Below, piece after piece: positions 1-9,127 of a DNA stretch of 64,000 nucleotides. The notes beneath the pieces were generated by a model. It saw nothing but the letters and a program-made list of their open reading frames with translations. It had not been told where the DNA came from and did not search any database. How positions within the stretch are numbered: the stretch's first letter is position 1; each line of letters opens with the position of its first letter. Location of the stretch: the NCBI GenBank assembly GCA_030695945.1, contig JAUYOG010000057.1, positions 156,922 to 220,921 of the forward strand, written 5' to 3'. The translations under genes were made by a program, and so were the position numbers. This stretch comes from Ramlibacter sp. (lineage in GTDB: Bacteria > Pseudomonadota > Gammaproteobacteria > Burkholderiales > Burkholderiaceae_C).

Positions 1-3
1 AAG

Positions 4-2472
4 ATGGAGACGATGCTCACCACCGCTCGCCCCGATGCCGCCCACACACGGCTGCAACAAATTGAAACATTGTTGAAGCTGCTGGAGCGTACGGCGTTCA
101 TCGGCGTGTGGACGCTCGACCTCGACTCGGACAGGCTCGCCTGGTCCGACCAGCTCGCGCTCATCCATGATGCGCCGCCAGGCTATACGCCCGCGCGCAC
201 GGAAGTGTTCGCGCACTACGCGCCGGAGTGGCGCGAGGCGATCCATGCGCTACTGCAGGCGTGCATCCGGGACGGCGCGGCGTTCGACGAAGAGATGCAG
301 ATCGTGACGCAAAAAGGCCGGCGCGCCTGGGTGCGCACGATCGGCCACGCGGTGCGTGGCGAGGCGGGCCGCATCGTGCGCGTCGAAGGAGCGGTGCAGG
401 AGATCGCGCCGCACGGCCACCGGCCGGGCACGCTGTCGCGTCACACCGTCAGCATGGGCGGCGCGATGGGCGGCGGCGAGGCCTTCGCGACGATCGACCG
501 CGAGGGCCGCTTCACCTACACCAACGAGGAAGCCGAGCGCCTGCTCGGCCGCGAGGGCCCGCAATTGCTGGGCCGGCAGATCTGGAGCCTGTTCCAGAAG
601 ACCGTCCGGCTGGGGCTGGAGGAAAAGTTCCGGCGCAGCTTTGCAAGGGGCGAGATCCTGGAAGTCGAGGAGTTCGACGCCAACCTCTCGCGCCGGATCG
701 AGGCCCGCTGCTATCCCTTCGGCGCGGGCTTGGCCGTCCACCTGCGTGACGTGACCGCGCGCCACAAATCGCAGGAGCAGCTGCGGCTGCTCGAGGGCAG
801 CATCGCGCGGCTCAACGACATCGTCATCATCACGGAGGCCGGGCCCTTCAACGCGCCCGGGCCGCGCATCGTGTTCGTCAACGAGGCGTTCGAGCGCCGC
901 ACGGGCTACACGCCGCAGGAAGTGCTGGGGCGCACGCCGCGCCTGCTCCAGGGCTCCGGGACGCAGCGCAAGGAACTGGACCGGATCCGCAGCGCCATGG
1001 AGCAATGGCAGCCGGCGCGGGTGGACCTGATCAACTACAAGAAGAACGGCGAGGCTTTCTGGGTGGACCTGGAGGTGTCGCCGGTGTGGGACTACGAGCG
1101 CAGGCTGACCCATTGGGTGGCCGTCGGCCGCGACATCACCGAGCGCAAGATGGCCGAGGAGAAGATCCAGTACCTCGCCTTCTACGATCCGCTGACCCGG
1201 CTGCCCAACCGCCAGCTGCTGCTGGACCGCCTCCATCGCGCGCTGTCCGACCGTGACGGGCCGCACGAGGGCGCGCTGATGTTCATCGACCTGGACAACT
1301 TCAAGGTCCTCAACGACACGCTCGGCCACCAGAAGGGCGACCTGCTGCTGCAGCAGGTCGCCGAGCGGCTGCGCTCCTGCGTGGCCCGCGGCGATACCGT
1401 TGCGCGCCTGGGGGGCGACGAGTTCGTGATCCTGCTGGAAAACAGGGGCGACAAGCCGTTGGAGCCGGCGGCCGGCGCGCGAATCGTGAGCGAGCGCATC
1501 CTCGCCAGGCTGGGCGAGCCCTACGTGCTGTCCGGCTACCTCCACCACAGCACGTGCAGCATCGGGGTGACGCTGTTCGGCCGCGCGCCCTGGACAGTGA
1601 GCGAGCTCCTGAAGCAGGCCGACCTGGCGATGTACCAGGCCAAGAACTCCGGGCGTAACACGGTCTGTTTCTTCGACCCGGAGATGCAGGCGGTCGCGAC
1701 CGCGAACGCGGCGCTCGCGACCGACCTGCGCGAGGCCTGGCGCGAGGGCCAGTTCCTGATCGACTACCAGCCGCAGGTGGGCGCCGACGGCCGCATGACG
1801 GGGGTGGAAGCGCTGCTGCGGTGGAAGCACCCGAACCGCGACATGGTGCCGCCTGCGCATTTCATCCCCACTGCCGAGGAGACCTCGCTGATCATCCCCA
1901 TCGGACGCTGGGTGCTGGAGCAGGCCTGCGAGCAGCTGGCGGCGTGGGCGGAGCGGCCCGACCGGCGGCACCTGAGCATCGCCGTGAACGTCAGCGTGCG
2001 CCAGTTCCGCCACCCAGATTTCGTCGACGAGGTGATGACCGCCATCAAGCATGCAGGCATCCCCCCGCAGAAGCTGAAGCTGGAATTGACCGAAAGCCTG
2101 CTGGCCGACGGCATCGAGGTCACCGTCGCCAAGATGGGCAACCTCAAGGACATGGGCGTGACGCTGTCGCTGGACGACTTCGGGATGGGTTATTCATCCC
2201 TGTCCTACCTGAAGCGGCTGCCGCTCGACCAGCTCAAGATCGACCGTGAGTTCGTCAAGGACATCCTCACCGACGCCAACGACGCCGCCATTGCCCGCAC
2301 GATCGTAGGGCTCGCGCAGAGCCTGGGGCTGGGCGTGATCGCCGAGGGGGTGGAAACCGAGGAGCAGCGGGCCTACCTCGCGCAGCAGGGCTGCCACGAA
2401 TACCAGGGCTACCTGTTCTGCCAGCCGCTGCCCATCGAGGAACTCGAGGCGTTCATGCAGGCGCTGGACTGA
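4..2472 (+). CDS. PAS-PAS-PAS-GGDEF-EAL cyclic-di-GMP protein
   Basis: Predicted cytoplasmic signalling protein of about 822 aa that makes and/or breaks cyclic di-GMP. Three PAS-like sensor regions occupy roughly residues 25-135, 155-250 and 260-380; the last ends in GRDITERK, the usual PAS-PAC exit. The diguanylate cyclase domain (about 390-555) has an intact GGDEF signature (ARLGGDEFVILL). I see no canonical RxxD inhibitory site just before it. The EAL domain (about 570-820) keeps EALLRW, ELTESLL, DDFGMGYSSL, KIDREFV and AEGVET, so phosphodiesterase activity is plausible. No membrane segment is apparent. The ATG at 4 is the first visible start and one at 13 is equally possible; because the window begins here the true start could lie upstream. 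It converges on the next gene with only 3 bp between the stops. Confidence 0.93.
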   Translation: METMLTTARPDAAHTRLQQIETLLKLLERTAFIGVWTLDLDSDRLAWSDQLALIHDAPPGYTPARTEVFAHYAPEWREAIHALLQACIRDGAAFDEEMQIVTQKGRRAWVRTIGHAVRGEAGRIVRVEGAVQEIAPHGHRPGTLSRHTVSMGGAMGGGEAFATIDREGRFTYTNEEAERLLGREGPQLLGRQIWSLFQKTVRLGLEEKFRRSFARGEILEVEEFDANLSRRIEARCYPFGAGLAVHLRDVTARHKSQEQLRLLEGSIARLNDIVIITEAGPFNAPGPRIVFVNEAFERRTGYTPQEVLGRTPRLLQGSGTQRKELDRIRSAMEQWQPARVDLINYKKNGEAFWVDLEVSPVWDYERRLTHWVAVGRDITERKMAEEKIQYLAFYDPLTRLPNRQLLLDRLHRALSDRDGPHEGALMFIDLDNFKVLNDTLGHQKGDLLLQQVAERLRSCVARGDTVARLGGDEFVILLENRGDKPLEPAAGARIVSERILARLGEPYVLSGYLHHSTCSIGVTLFGRAPWTVSELLKQADLAMYQAKNSGRNTVCFFDPEMQAVATANAALATDLREAWREGQFLIDYQPQVGADGRMTGVEALLRWKHPNRDMVPPAHFIPTAEETSLIIPIGRWVLEQACEQLAAWAERPDRRHLSIAVNVSVRQFRHPDFVDEVMTAIKHAGIPPQKLKLELTESLLADGIEVTVAKMGNLKDMGVTLSLDDFGMGYSSLSYLKRLPLDQLKIDREFVKDILTDANDAAIARTIVGLAQSLGLGVIAEGVETEEQRAYLAQQGCHEYQGYLFCQPLPIEELEAFMQALD

Positions 2473-2475
2473 CGT

Positions 2476-3186
2476 TCAGACCGGCGCGATCTGCAGCGGG
2501 GCGGTGGCCACCGCGCGCGGCATGCGCATGGTGACGTGCTCGTCGGTGCGCACCAGCTCCACCGATTCGGCGGCGGCGAGGGCCTGCACGTCGGACCAGT
2601 CCAGGTGGCGGTAACTGGGCTCGAACGCCATGGCCTCGATGGGGTCCTTGCGCGGCTTGACGGTCACCGTGATCTCGGCGAAGCCGTCGCGCGCTTCGGC
2701 CTTGACGCGCACATCGCACGGGCCGGATGCCGCGTCGGTGAGCGAGATGAGCGAGGCAACCAGCAGGTTGCGCAGCGCGATGCGCCAGACCTGGAAATCT
2801 CCGTCCGTCACCTCGCGGTTGACGGTGAAGCCGCGAAAATTGAAATTGCCGTTGAGCAGGGCCAGGCATTCATCGACGCCCTCGGCCAAGCGCACGCTTT
2901 GTTCCTCGCCGGGCTCGATCCAGGCGGCCACCTTCAGGCAGCTCGCCACCGCATCGCGCGCGAGCCGGTTGAGCTTGGAAATATTGGCCTGGAAATCGGC
3001 GGGGCTCGGCGACGCGCGCTCGATGCGCGCGTTCAGCACCTCCGCCATCATGGAGATGGCCTGCAGGTTCACCACCATGTCGTGCTTGAGCACGGGCCCG
3101 AGCCGGCGCAGCACGGCGTAGCGGGCGGATTCGGCGCCCGCCCGGGGCTTGCGCGCTGCGGGAGGCGTGTTCTCGGGGGTGCTCAC
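2476..3186 (-). CDS. Histidine-kinase-like protein (degenerate), function unknown
   Basis: A 236 aa protein that I do not recognise with certainty. Residues 25-60 contain LGPVLKHDMVVNLQAISMM, which looks like the His-containing dimerisation helix of a sensor kinase. Residues 135-160 (WRIALRNLLVASLISLTDAA) resemble an N-box helix and residues 165-185 a following beta strand. No G1/G2 glycine boxes are evident, so this may be a DHp/phosphotransfer-type protein with a degenerate ATPase fold. It has no sensor domain or membrane segment. The start is GTG with GAGGAT upstream, and its first bases overlap the stop of a tiny upstream ORF at 3183-3215. It faces the c-di-GMP protein tail to tail and is divergent from greB. 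A two-component or adaptor role is inference. Confidence 0.6.
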   Translation of the reverse strand: MSTPENTPPAARKPRAGAESARYAVLRRLGPVLKHDMVVNLQAISMMAEVLNARIERASPSPADFQANISKLNRLARDAVASCLKVAAWIEPGEEQSVRLAEGVDECLALLNGNFNFRGFTVNREVTDGDFQVWRIALRNLLVASLISLTDAASGPCDVRVKAEARDGFAEITVTVKPRKDPIEAMAFEPSYRHLDWSDVQALAAAESVELVRTDEHVTMRMPRAVATAPLQIAPV

Positions 3187-3215
3187 AACCGATCCTCGTT
3201 GTACAGACTCATCAT
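3183..3215 (-). CDS. Possible 9-10 codon leader peptide upstream of the kinase-like gene
   Basis: A short frame beginning ATGATG and ending at a TGA that overlaps the GTG start of the 236 aa gene (GTGA). AGGAG lies 5 nt before the second ATG, a better ribosome site than that of the main gene. The peptide would be MMSLYNEDRL. The arrangement fits translational coupling. Alternatively it is chance, or the main gene uses another start. Confidence 0.3.
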   Translation of the reverse strand: MMSLYNEDRL

Positions 3216-3330
3216 TTCTCCTGGATGGCCTAGTGTTCCACGATCCCGGTGCGGCGGCAGGTAGGACAATGCGTAAGCGGATGTAGGACTAGGAAAATGA
3301 TGAGCTGCGCGGCTGGCTTATGCTTGTCCA

Positions 3331-3885
3331 ATGAGCAAGGCATTCACCCGCGAAACCGAGGCCGACGACGAGGAAGACGTCTCGCTGCCAGCCGTTCCCG
3401 CGGGCGGCAAGAACTACATCACGCCCCAGGGGTTCGCCCGCCTGCGCGCGGAACTGCTGCAGCTGATGGACGACGAGCGCCCCAAGGTGGTGGAGGCGGT
3501 GCACTGGGCCGCGAAGAACGGCGACCGCTCGGAAAACGGCGATTACATCTACGGCAAGAAGCGGCTGCGCGAGATCGACCGCCGCATCCGCTTCCTGACC
3601 AAGCGGCTCGAGATCGCGGAAGTGACCGACCCCACCGTGCATCACGGGCACGACCAGGTCTTTTTCGGCGCCACCGTGACCTATGCCGAGGGGTCGGGCG
3701 CCCGGCGCACGGTCACCATCATGGGCATCGACGAAGCCGACAGCTCGAAAGGACAGGTGAGCTGGATCTCGCCGATCGCCCGCGCATTGCTCAAGGCGCG
3801 CGAGGGCGATGTGGTCAGGCTGGTCACGCCCGTGGGCGCCCAGGAGATTGAGGTGCTCGAGGTGCGGTACCCCGACCCCGCCTGA
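3331..3885 (+). CDS. greB: Transcription elongation factor GreB
   Basis: A 184 aa Gre factor that rescues backtracked RNA polymerase by inserting its coiled-coil tip into the secondary channel and stimulating transcript cleavage. After an acidic tail of about 25 residues, the N-terminal coiled coil begins at YITPQGFARL and contains the diagnostic tip GDRSENGDYIYGKKRLREID, whose acidic residues act at the polymerase active site. The C-terminal FKBP-like domain includes VFFGATVTY and a late SWISPIARALL. GDYIYGKKR rather than GDLRENAEY marks it as GreB and not GreA. It converges on spoT with four bases between the stop codons. GTAGGAC occurs twice upstream (3261 and 3283). Confidence 0.95.
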   Translation: MSKAFTRETEADDEEDVSLPAVPAGGKNYITPQGFARLRAELLQLMDDERPKVVEAVHWAAKNGDRSENGDYIYGKKRLREIDRRIRFLTKRLEIAEVTDPTVHHGHDQVFFGATVTYAEGSGARRTVTIMGIDEADSSKGQVSWISPIARALLKAREGDVVRLVTPVGAQEIEVLEVRYPDPA

Positions 3886-3889
3886 CGAC

Positions 3890-6163
3890 TCAGCCGCCGC
3901 CGGGGCGGATGCGCTGCGCGCGCATCACCGACGGCGTGCGCTTGAGCGTTCGGATCACGGCTTCGAGGTGCGTGAGGTCCCTCACCGCGACAACGAAGCG
4001 CAGGTCGGTAGCGTCCTGGGCCCGCTCGTCGCCCATGTCCACGTGCGCGATGTCGGCCTCGGCGCTGGCGAGCGCCGCCGCCACGCGGGCGAGCACGCCC
4101 TTGCCATTGACGACCGTGACGAGCAGGCCGGTCTCGAACGGCCGTATCGGCTCGTCCGCCCATTCGACGCTGATGAAGCGCTCGGCGTCCTTGTGCTGCA
4201 GGCGCTTGGCCACCGCGCAGTCCTCGGTGTGCACGACCAGGCCTTCGCCGCGCCCCAGGTAGCCGACGATGCCGTCGCCCGGCACGGGGCGGCAGCAGGT
4301 GGCGAACTGCACCGAGGCGTTCTCGCTGCCGTCCAGGATCACCTCGCCCTGCGAAACGTTTTCGTGCGCGGTGTAGCGCTCGCGCGTGATCAGCAGCGCA
4401 TCCGGCTTCTCGCCGCGCTCGGCCAGCATCGTCATCAATCGCTTGGCCACGATGCTCGCGATGCGCTTGCCCAGGCCGATGTCGGTGAGCAGCTCGGCGC
4501 GGCTGCGGCTGCCGGTGAAGCGCAGCAGCTTTTCCCAGATGCCCTTGTGCTCCTCGTCGTCGGCAGGGAGTTTTTCCAGGCCCTCGGCGCGCAAGGCCTG
4601 CGCCAGGAGTTTCTCGCCGAGGTCCTGCGATTCGGCCTGGGCCAGCGTCTTGAGGTGATGCCGGATCTTCGAGCGCGCGCGGCCCGTGCGCACGAATCCC
4701 AGCCACGCGGGGTTCGGCGTCGACACGGGCGCTGTCACGACCTCCACCACGTCGCCATTCTTCAACTCGGTGCGCAGCGGCACCTGCACGCCATTGATCT
4801 TGGCGGCGACGGTGCGGTCGCCGATGTTGCTGTGGATCGAGTAGGCGAAGTCCACCACGGTGGCGCCGCGCGGCAGGGCCATGATCTGGCTCTTGGGCGT
4901 GAACACGTACACCGCGTCGGGGAAGAGGTCGATCTTGACGTGATCCCAGAACTCGGCGGCGTCGCGCGTTTCGTGCTGGATATCCAGCAGCGACTGCAGC
5001 CATTTGGTGCCGAGACGGTCGGCGCCTTCCCCGTCCTGGTCGCTGGCCTTGTAGAGCCAGTGTGCCGCGACGCCCGACTCCGCCACGACATGCATGGCCT
5101 CCGTGCGCATCTGGAATTCGACGTTCACGCCCGAAGGCCCGACCAGCGTGGTGTGCAACGACTGGTAGCCGTTGACCTTGGGGATGGCGATGTGGTCCTT
5201 GAACTTGCCCGGCACCGGCTTGTACATCTGGTGCAGCAGGCCGAGGGCCGTGTAGCAGTCGATCACCGAGGGGACGATGACACGGAAGCCGTAGATGTCG
5301 GTGACCTGCGCGAAAGACAGGTGCTTCTCGTCCATCTTGCGATAGACGGAGTACAGCGTCTTCTCGCGGCCGGCGATGCGCACGTTCATCCCGGCCTGCT
5401 CGAAGGCGCCTTCCACCTCGCGCTGCACTTTCTGGATCAGGTCGCGGCGGCGGTTGCGCGCCTTGGTGACGGCTTTGCTCAGGACGGTGTAGCGCCACGG
5501 CCGCAGGTGGCGGAACGCCAGTTCCTGCAACTCGCGGTACGTCTGGTTCAGGCCCAGCCGGTGCGCGATGGGCGCGTAGATCTCCAGCGTTTCGGAGGAG
5601 ATGCGCGTCCACTTTTCGCGCGGCACGTCGTCCAGCGTGCGCATGTTGTGGGTACGGTCCGCCAGCTTGATGAGGATCACGCGCACGTCTCGCGCCATCG
5701 CCAGCAGCATCTTGCGGAACGACTCGGCCTGGCTTTCCTCGCGGGTGTTGAACTGCAGCTTGTCCAGCTTGGTGAGGCCGTCCACCAGTTCGGCCACCGG
5801 CGCGCCGAAGCGTTCGATCAGCTCGGGCTTGGTGACGCCGCAATCCTCGATCGCGTCGTGCAGCAAGGCGGCCATCAGGGCCTGGGCGTCGAGCTTCCAT
5901 TCCGCGCACTGCGCGGCCACGGCGATGGGATGGGTGATATAGGGCTCGCCGCTGGCGCGAATCTGTCCCAGGTGCGCCGTATCGGCAAACCGGTAGGCCT
6001 TGCGGACCTGCTCGACCTCGCCGGCGTCCAGGTAATCCAGCCGGGCCGTGAGGGCGGCGAAGCTGGCCGCCGCCGCGTTGGCCGCAGCAGGGCTGGGCAG
6101 GGCCGGCGCCGCGGGGCGCTTGCCTTTGCCCTTGCCGGGGGTCGTATCCAGCACGGCACTCAT
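3890..6163 (-). CDS. spoT: Bifunctional (p)ppGpp synthetase/hydrolase SpoT
   Basis: A 757 aa RelA/SpoT homologue that makes and degrades the alarmone (p)ppGpp in the stringent response. The HD hydrolase domain (about residues 50-200) keeps LLHDAIEDCG, the metal-binding HD and ED pairs, so it should be hydrolase-competent. The synthetase domain (about 240-370) has YGFRVIVPS and GYQSLHTTLVGPSG. A TGS domain follows near 405-465 (VYVFTPKSQIMALPRGATVV), and an ACT domain closes the protein (about 680-750). Length and domain order are typical of betaproteobacterial SpoT. The ATG at 6163 has only AGGG close upstream, so the start is reasonable but not strong. It lies downstream of rpoZ and is separated from it by an intrinsic terminator. 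Confidence 0.95.
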   Translation of the reverse strand: MSAVLDTTPGKGKGKRPAAPALPSPAAANAAAASFAALTARLDYLDAGEVEQVRKAYRFADTAHLGQIRASGEPYITHPIAVAAQCAEWKLDAQALMAALLHDAIEDCGVTKPELIERFGAPVAELVDGLTKLDKLQFNTREESQAESFRKMLLAMARDVRVILIKLADRTHNMRTLDDVPREKWTRISSETLEIYAPIAHRLGLNQTYRELQELAFRHLRPWRYTVLSKAVTKARNRRRDLIQKVQREVEGAFEQAGMNVRIAGREKTLYSVYRKMDEKHLSFAQVTDIYGFRVIVPSVIDCYTALGLLHQMYKPVPGKFKDHIAIPKVNGYQSLHTTLVGPSGVNVEFQMRTEAMHVVAESGVAAHWLYKASDQDGEGADRLGTKWLQSLLDIQHETRDAAEFWDHVKIDLFPDAVYVFTPKSQIMALPRGATVVDFAYSIHSNIGDRTVAAKINGVQVPLRTELKNGDVVEVVTAPVSTPNPAWLGFVRTGRARSKIRHHLKTLAQAESQDLGEKLLAQALRAEGLEKLPADDEEHKGIWEKLLRFTGSRSRAELLTDIGLGKRIASIVAKRLMTMLAERGEKPDALLITRERYTAHENVSQGEVILDGSENASVQFATCCRPVPGDGIVGYLGRGEGLVVHTEDCAVAKRLQHKDAERFISVEWADEPIRPFETGLLVTVVNGKGVLARVAAALASAEADIAHVDMGDERAQDATDLRFVVAVRDLTHLEAVIRTLKRTPSVMRAQRIRPGGG

Positions 6164-6205
6164 GCCCTAAATGTACCGTGCACCTGCCTGGATGGTGCTG
6201 TGCAA

Positions 6206-6231
6206 TAAAAAAGCACCCTTGCAGGGTGCTT
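6206..6231 (-). terminator. Intrinsic terminator between rpoZ and spoT
   Basis: On the minus strand an 8-bp perfect stem (AGCACCCT/AGGGTGCT) with a 3-nt TGC loop is followed by a run of T. It lies 20 bp past the rpoZ stop and about 43 bp before spoT, so it would end or attenuate transcription entering spoT. Confidence 0.8.
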
Positions 6232-6251
6232 CTCTTCGGGGGGAGACTTGG

Positions 6252-6455
6252 TCAGCCCGGCACTTTTTTGAGCATTTCCAGGCCGATCTTGCCTTCGGCG
6301 ATCTCGCGCAGGGCGGTGACGCCCGGCTTGTTCTTGCTTTCGATCTTGGGCGCATGGCCCTGGCTCAGCATGCGGGCGCGGTAGGTGGCGGCCAGGACGA
6401 GCTGGAAGCGGTTCGGGATTTTCTCGAGGCAGTCTTCAACGGTGATGCGGGCCAT
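6252..6455 (-). CDS. rpoZ: RNA polymerase omega subunit
   Basis: A 67 aa omega subunit that chaperones beta-prime into RNA polymerase and in many proteobacteria forms part of ppGpp binding site 1. The start [20 protein letters not shown] is the family signature, followed by AATYRARML and the conserved [13 protein letters not shown] helix. Length matches other betaproteobacterial omega proteins. It lies 15 bp downstream of gmk and upstream of spoT, an order widely conserved among proteobacteria that groups the ppGpp enzyme with its polymerase target. Confidence 0.97.
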   Translation of the reverse strand: MARITVEDCLEKIPNRFQLVLAATYRARMLSQGHAPKIESKNKPGVTALREIAEGKIGLEMLKKVPG

Positions 6456-6470
6456 GGATTCTCCGGGGAG

Positions 6471-7091
6471 TCAGGTGATGTTCAGGGCTTTGAAGGTGTC
6501 AGCGCGGGCGCGGCGCTGGGCCGAAAACTTGAGCCTTTGGGCGTGAACGATCGCTTTCAGGTCGAAAAGCGCCCGCTCAAATAACTCATTGATTATAACG
6601 AAATCGAATTCCCGTGCCTGCGCCATCTCTTCGGCAGCGTTCTGCAGCCTCAGGTCGATCACGTCGGGGGCATCCTCGCCGCGCCGCTCCAGCCGCGACC
6701 GCAGTTCTTCCCAGCTGGGCGGCAGGATGAAGATCAGCACCGCGTTGGTGAAGATCCGCTTGATCTGCAGCGCGCCCTGGAAATCGATCTCCAGGATCAC
6801 GTCCGCGCCCTGGGCGATGCGCTCCTCGATCGCCTTCTTGGATGTTCCATAGCGGTGGCCGTGGACGAAGGCCCATTCGACGAAGCCGTCCGACAGGACC
6901 ATGGCGTCGAATTCCTGCGGCGAGACGAAGAAATACTCCCGCCCGTGCTTTTCCTGCCCGCGCGGCGGACGGGTCGTGTGCGAGACCGAGGGCTGGACGC
7001 GCGAGTCCAGCTCCAGCAAGGCCTTGACCAGGCTGGACTTGCCCGCCCCGCTGGGGGCGGCGACGACGAAGAGGTTGCCGGGGTAGTCCAT
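6471..7091 (-). CDS. gmk: Guanylate kinase
   Basis: A 206 aa cytoplasmic enzyme that phosphorylates GMP to GDP with ATP. The P-loop is [15 protein letters not shown] near the N terminus. The GMP-binding stretch follows, with [20 protein letters not shown] and [29 protein letters not shown] is the conserved Walker-B-like strand, and LEIDFQGA is typical of this family. Length is normal. It sits 8 bp downstream of yicC and 15 bp upstream of rpoZ, so yicC-gmk-rpoZ is probably one transcript. Confidence 0.97.
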   Translation of the reverse strand: MDYPGNLFVVAAPSGAGKSSLVKALLELDSRVQPSVSHTTRPPRGQEKHGREYFFVSPQEFDAMVLSDGFVEWAFVHGHRYGTSKKAIEERIAQGADVILEIDFQGALQIKRIFTNAVLIFILPPSWEELRSRLERRGEDAPDVIDLRLQNAAEEMAQAREFDFVIINELFERALFDLKAIVHAQRLKFSAQRRARADTFKALNIT

Positions 7092-7099
7092 ATCTGGGG

Positions 7100-8017
7100 T
7101 TATTCGATATTCTGGACCTGCTCGCGCATCTGCTCGATCAGGACTTTCATGTCCACCGAGATGTGCGTAAGCTCCAGCGCCGCGGACTTGGAGCCGAGGG
7201 TGTTGGCCTCGCGATGCAGCTCCTGGATCAGGAAATCAAGGCGCTTGCCGACCTCGCCGCCTTTCTTGACCAGCCGCTCGATCTCGTCGATGTGCGAGGA
7301 CAGGCGCATCAATTCCTCGGCGACGTCGATGCGTATCGCGAACGCGGTCGCTTCCGTCAACGCCCGGTCCTGGGCGGCCTCGGGCAGGGTGGCGCCTTCG
7401 GTGAGCGCCATCGCTTCCTTCCAGCGTTCCAGGAAGCGGGTGCGTTGCTGTTCCACCAGTTGCGGCACCAGGGGCCTGGCCTGCACGGCGAGTTCGCGCA
7501 GCTGCTTCAGGTGGCCCAGCAGCATGGCCGCGAGACGCGCGCCTTCGCGCTCGCGTGCCGACATGAGTTCTTCGAGCGTCCGGGCCGCCAGCTGGCCGAG
7601 GGGCTCGGCCCAGTCGGTATCCACATTGCCTTCGGCCGCGGACAGGCGCACCACGTCGGCCACGCTCAACGCAGGCGCGTCCGGCAGCCAGCTGCGCACG
7701 TTGTCCTGCAAGGCGTTGAGTCTTTGCAGCATGCGCGCCGTGGGTTCGCGCAGCGTGTCTCCGGCGCCGGTCTCCAGCGCCGCGCGCACTTCGACCTTGC
7801 CGCGCTTGAGCTTGCCCGCGATCAGTTCGCGCAGCGCGGGCTCGTGCTGCCGCAACTCCTCGGAGAGGCGAAACGAGAGGTCGAGGAAGCGGCTGTTGAC
7901 CGACCGGATTTCAATCCCGAGCCGGCTCGCAGCCGCGCTCTTTGCCTCCTGGCTCGCAGCGGCTTGTGGCGCGCTTTGCTGGGCGCTTGCATAGCCGGTC
8001 ATGCTGTAAACTGCCAT
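7100..8017 (-). CDS. yicC: YicC/YloC family endoribonuclease
   Basis: A 305 aa protein of the YicC family, associated with RNA decay in Escherichia coli. It begins [13 protein letters not shown], the family N-terminal signature, followed by [20 protein letters not shown]. The C-terminal domain contains [20 protein letters not shown] and [20 protein letters not shown], another hallmark. An alanine-rich insertion of about 15 residues follows the first beta strand. It is the first gene of a probable yicC-gmk-rpoZ operon. Its promoter must lie in the 98-bp divergent gap shared with the Ser/Thr kinase gene. Confidence 0.95.
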   Translation of the reverse strand: MAVYSMTGYASAQQSAPQAAASQEAKSAAASRLGIEIRSVNSRFLDLSFRLSEELRQHEPALRELIAGKLKRGKVEVRAALETGAGDTLREPTARMLQRLNALQDNVRSWLPDAPALSVADVVRLSAAEGNVDTDWAEPLGQLAARTLEELMSAREREGARLAAMLLGHLKQLRELAVQARPLVPQLVEQQRTRFLERWKEAMALTEGATLPEAAQDRALTEATAFAIRIDVAEELMRLSSHIDEIERLVKKGGEVGKRLDFLIQELHREANTLGSKSAALELTHISVDMKVLIEQMREQVQNIE

Positions 8018-8115
8018 GGAGGTACTTCAATCTTCGGATTGTTGCGGGATTGCGAGAATAACCGGGTTACGTATATGACCCTACATTCGAGAACTAGGGA
8101 CATCGGTTCTTAATT

Positions 8116-9126
8116 ATGTCAAAGGTCAAACCAGCCCCTTTGCCGCCGGACACCGTGATAGGCGGCTATCGGGTGGTGCGGAAGCTTTCGGCGGGCGGGT
8201 TTGGCGTGGTTTACCTGGCGGTGGACAACGAGGGCCAGCAGGTCGCCGTCAAGGAATACCTCCCCGCGTCCCTGGCCACCCGCGCGCCCGGCGAGCTCCT
8301 GCCTCAGGTGCAGCCCGAAAAACTGTCTCTTTATCGCCTCGGCCTGAAAAGTTTTTTCGAGGAAGGCCGCTCCCTGGCGCAGATCTCGCACGCGTCCGTG
8401 GTGAGCGTGCTGAACTTCTTCCGCGAGAACGAAACCGTCTACATGGTGATGAACTACCTGGAGGGCGCAACCCTGCAGGACTTCATCATCACCGCGCGCG
8501 AACTGAAGAAGCAGAAAGTGTTCCGCGAATCGACCATCCGTTCGCTCTTCGACGAAATCCTGCGCGGCCTGCGCATCGTGCACCAGCACAAGATGCTGCA
8601 CCTGGACATCAAGCCGGCCAACATCTTCATCACCGACGACAACAAGGCGGTGATGATCGACTTCGGCGCCGCGCGCGAAGTGCTGTCCAAGGAAGGCAAC
8701 TTCATCCGCCCGATGTACACGCCCGGCTTCGCCGCGCCCGAGATGTACCGGCGCGATTCGTCGATGGGCCCGTGGACCGACATCTACGCGATCGGCGCCT
8801 GCATCTACGCTTGCATGCAAGGCTACCCGCCCAACGACGCGCCCCAGCGGCTCGAGAAGGACAGGCTGGCGCTCGCGCTGTCGCGGCTGCGCGGCGTGTA
8901 CTCCGACAACCTGATCGAAGTCGTGGAGTGGTGCATGTCGCTGGACCCGCTGTCGCGCCCGCAATCGGTGTTCGCGCTGCAAAAGGAATTGAGCCGCGAG
9001 GGCGAACGCCGCTACACCAAGCTGTCGGTGGGCGAGAAGATGCGGCTGCAGTTCGACAATATGGTGTCCGACACCAAGAAGAACGTCCGCAAGGCGACGG
9101 GTTTCGGCGGAGTGAAGGCCAAGTAA
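8116..9126 (+). CDS. Serine/threonine protein kinase
   Basis: A 336 aa soluble Hanks-type kinase. The glycine-rich loop is LSAGGFGVVYLA (residues 16-27), and the ATP-anchoring lysine is in VAVKEYLP. The catalytic loop reads HLDIKPANIF, with Leu replacing the usual Arg of HRD (a non-RD kinase), and the metal-binding DFG is in MIDFGAAREV. The PMYTPGFAAPEMY segment matches the activation-segment APE motif. The C-terminal 60 residues after the kinase fold carry no obvious sensor domain or membrane helix. It is followed by a PP2C phosphatase, so the two probably form a reversible phosphorylation pair. The ATG at 8116 lacks a good ribosome site (AGGGA is about 15 nt away). Confidence 0.9.
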   Translation: MSKVKPAPLPPDTVIGGYRVVRKLSAGGFGVVYLAVDNEGQQVAVKEYLPASLATRAPGELLPQVQPEKLSLYRLGLKSFFEEGRSLAQISHASVVSVLNFFRENETVYMVMNYLEGATLQDFIITARELKKQKVFRESTIRSLFDEILRGLRIVHQHKMLHLDIKPANIFITDDNKAVMIDFGAAREVLSKEGNFIRPMYTPGFAAPEMYRRDSSMGPWTDIYAIGACIYACMQGYPPNDAPQRLEKDRLALALSRLRGVYSDNLIEVVEWCMSLDPLSRPQSVFALQKELSREGERRYTKLSVGEKMRLQFDNMVSDTKKNVRKATGFGGVKAK

Positions 9127-9127
9127 A

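Noticed and set aside
250..2052. 600-codon open frame on the minus strand opposite the GGDEF-EAL gene
   Set aside because: High-GC shadow frame: low-complexity, Arg/Gln/His-rich translation with no domain; the plus-strand protein has full catalytic motifs.
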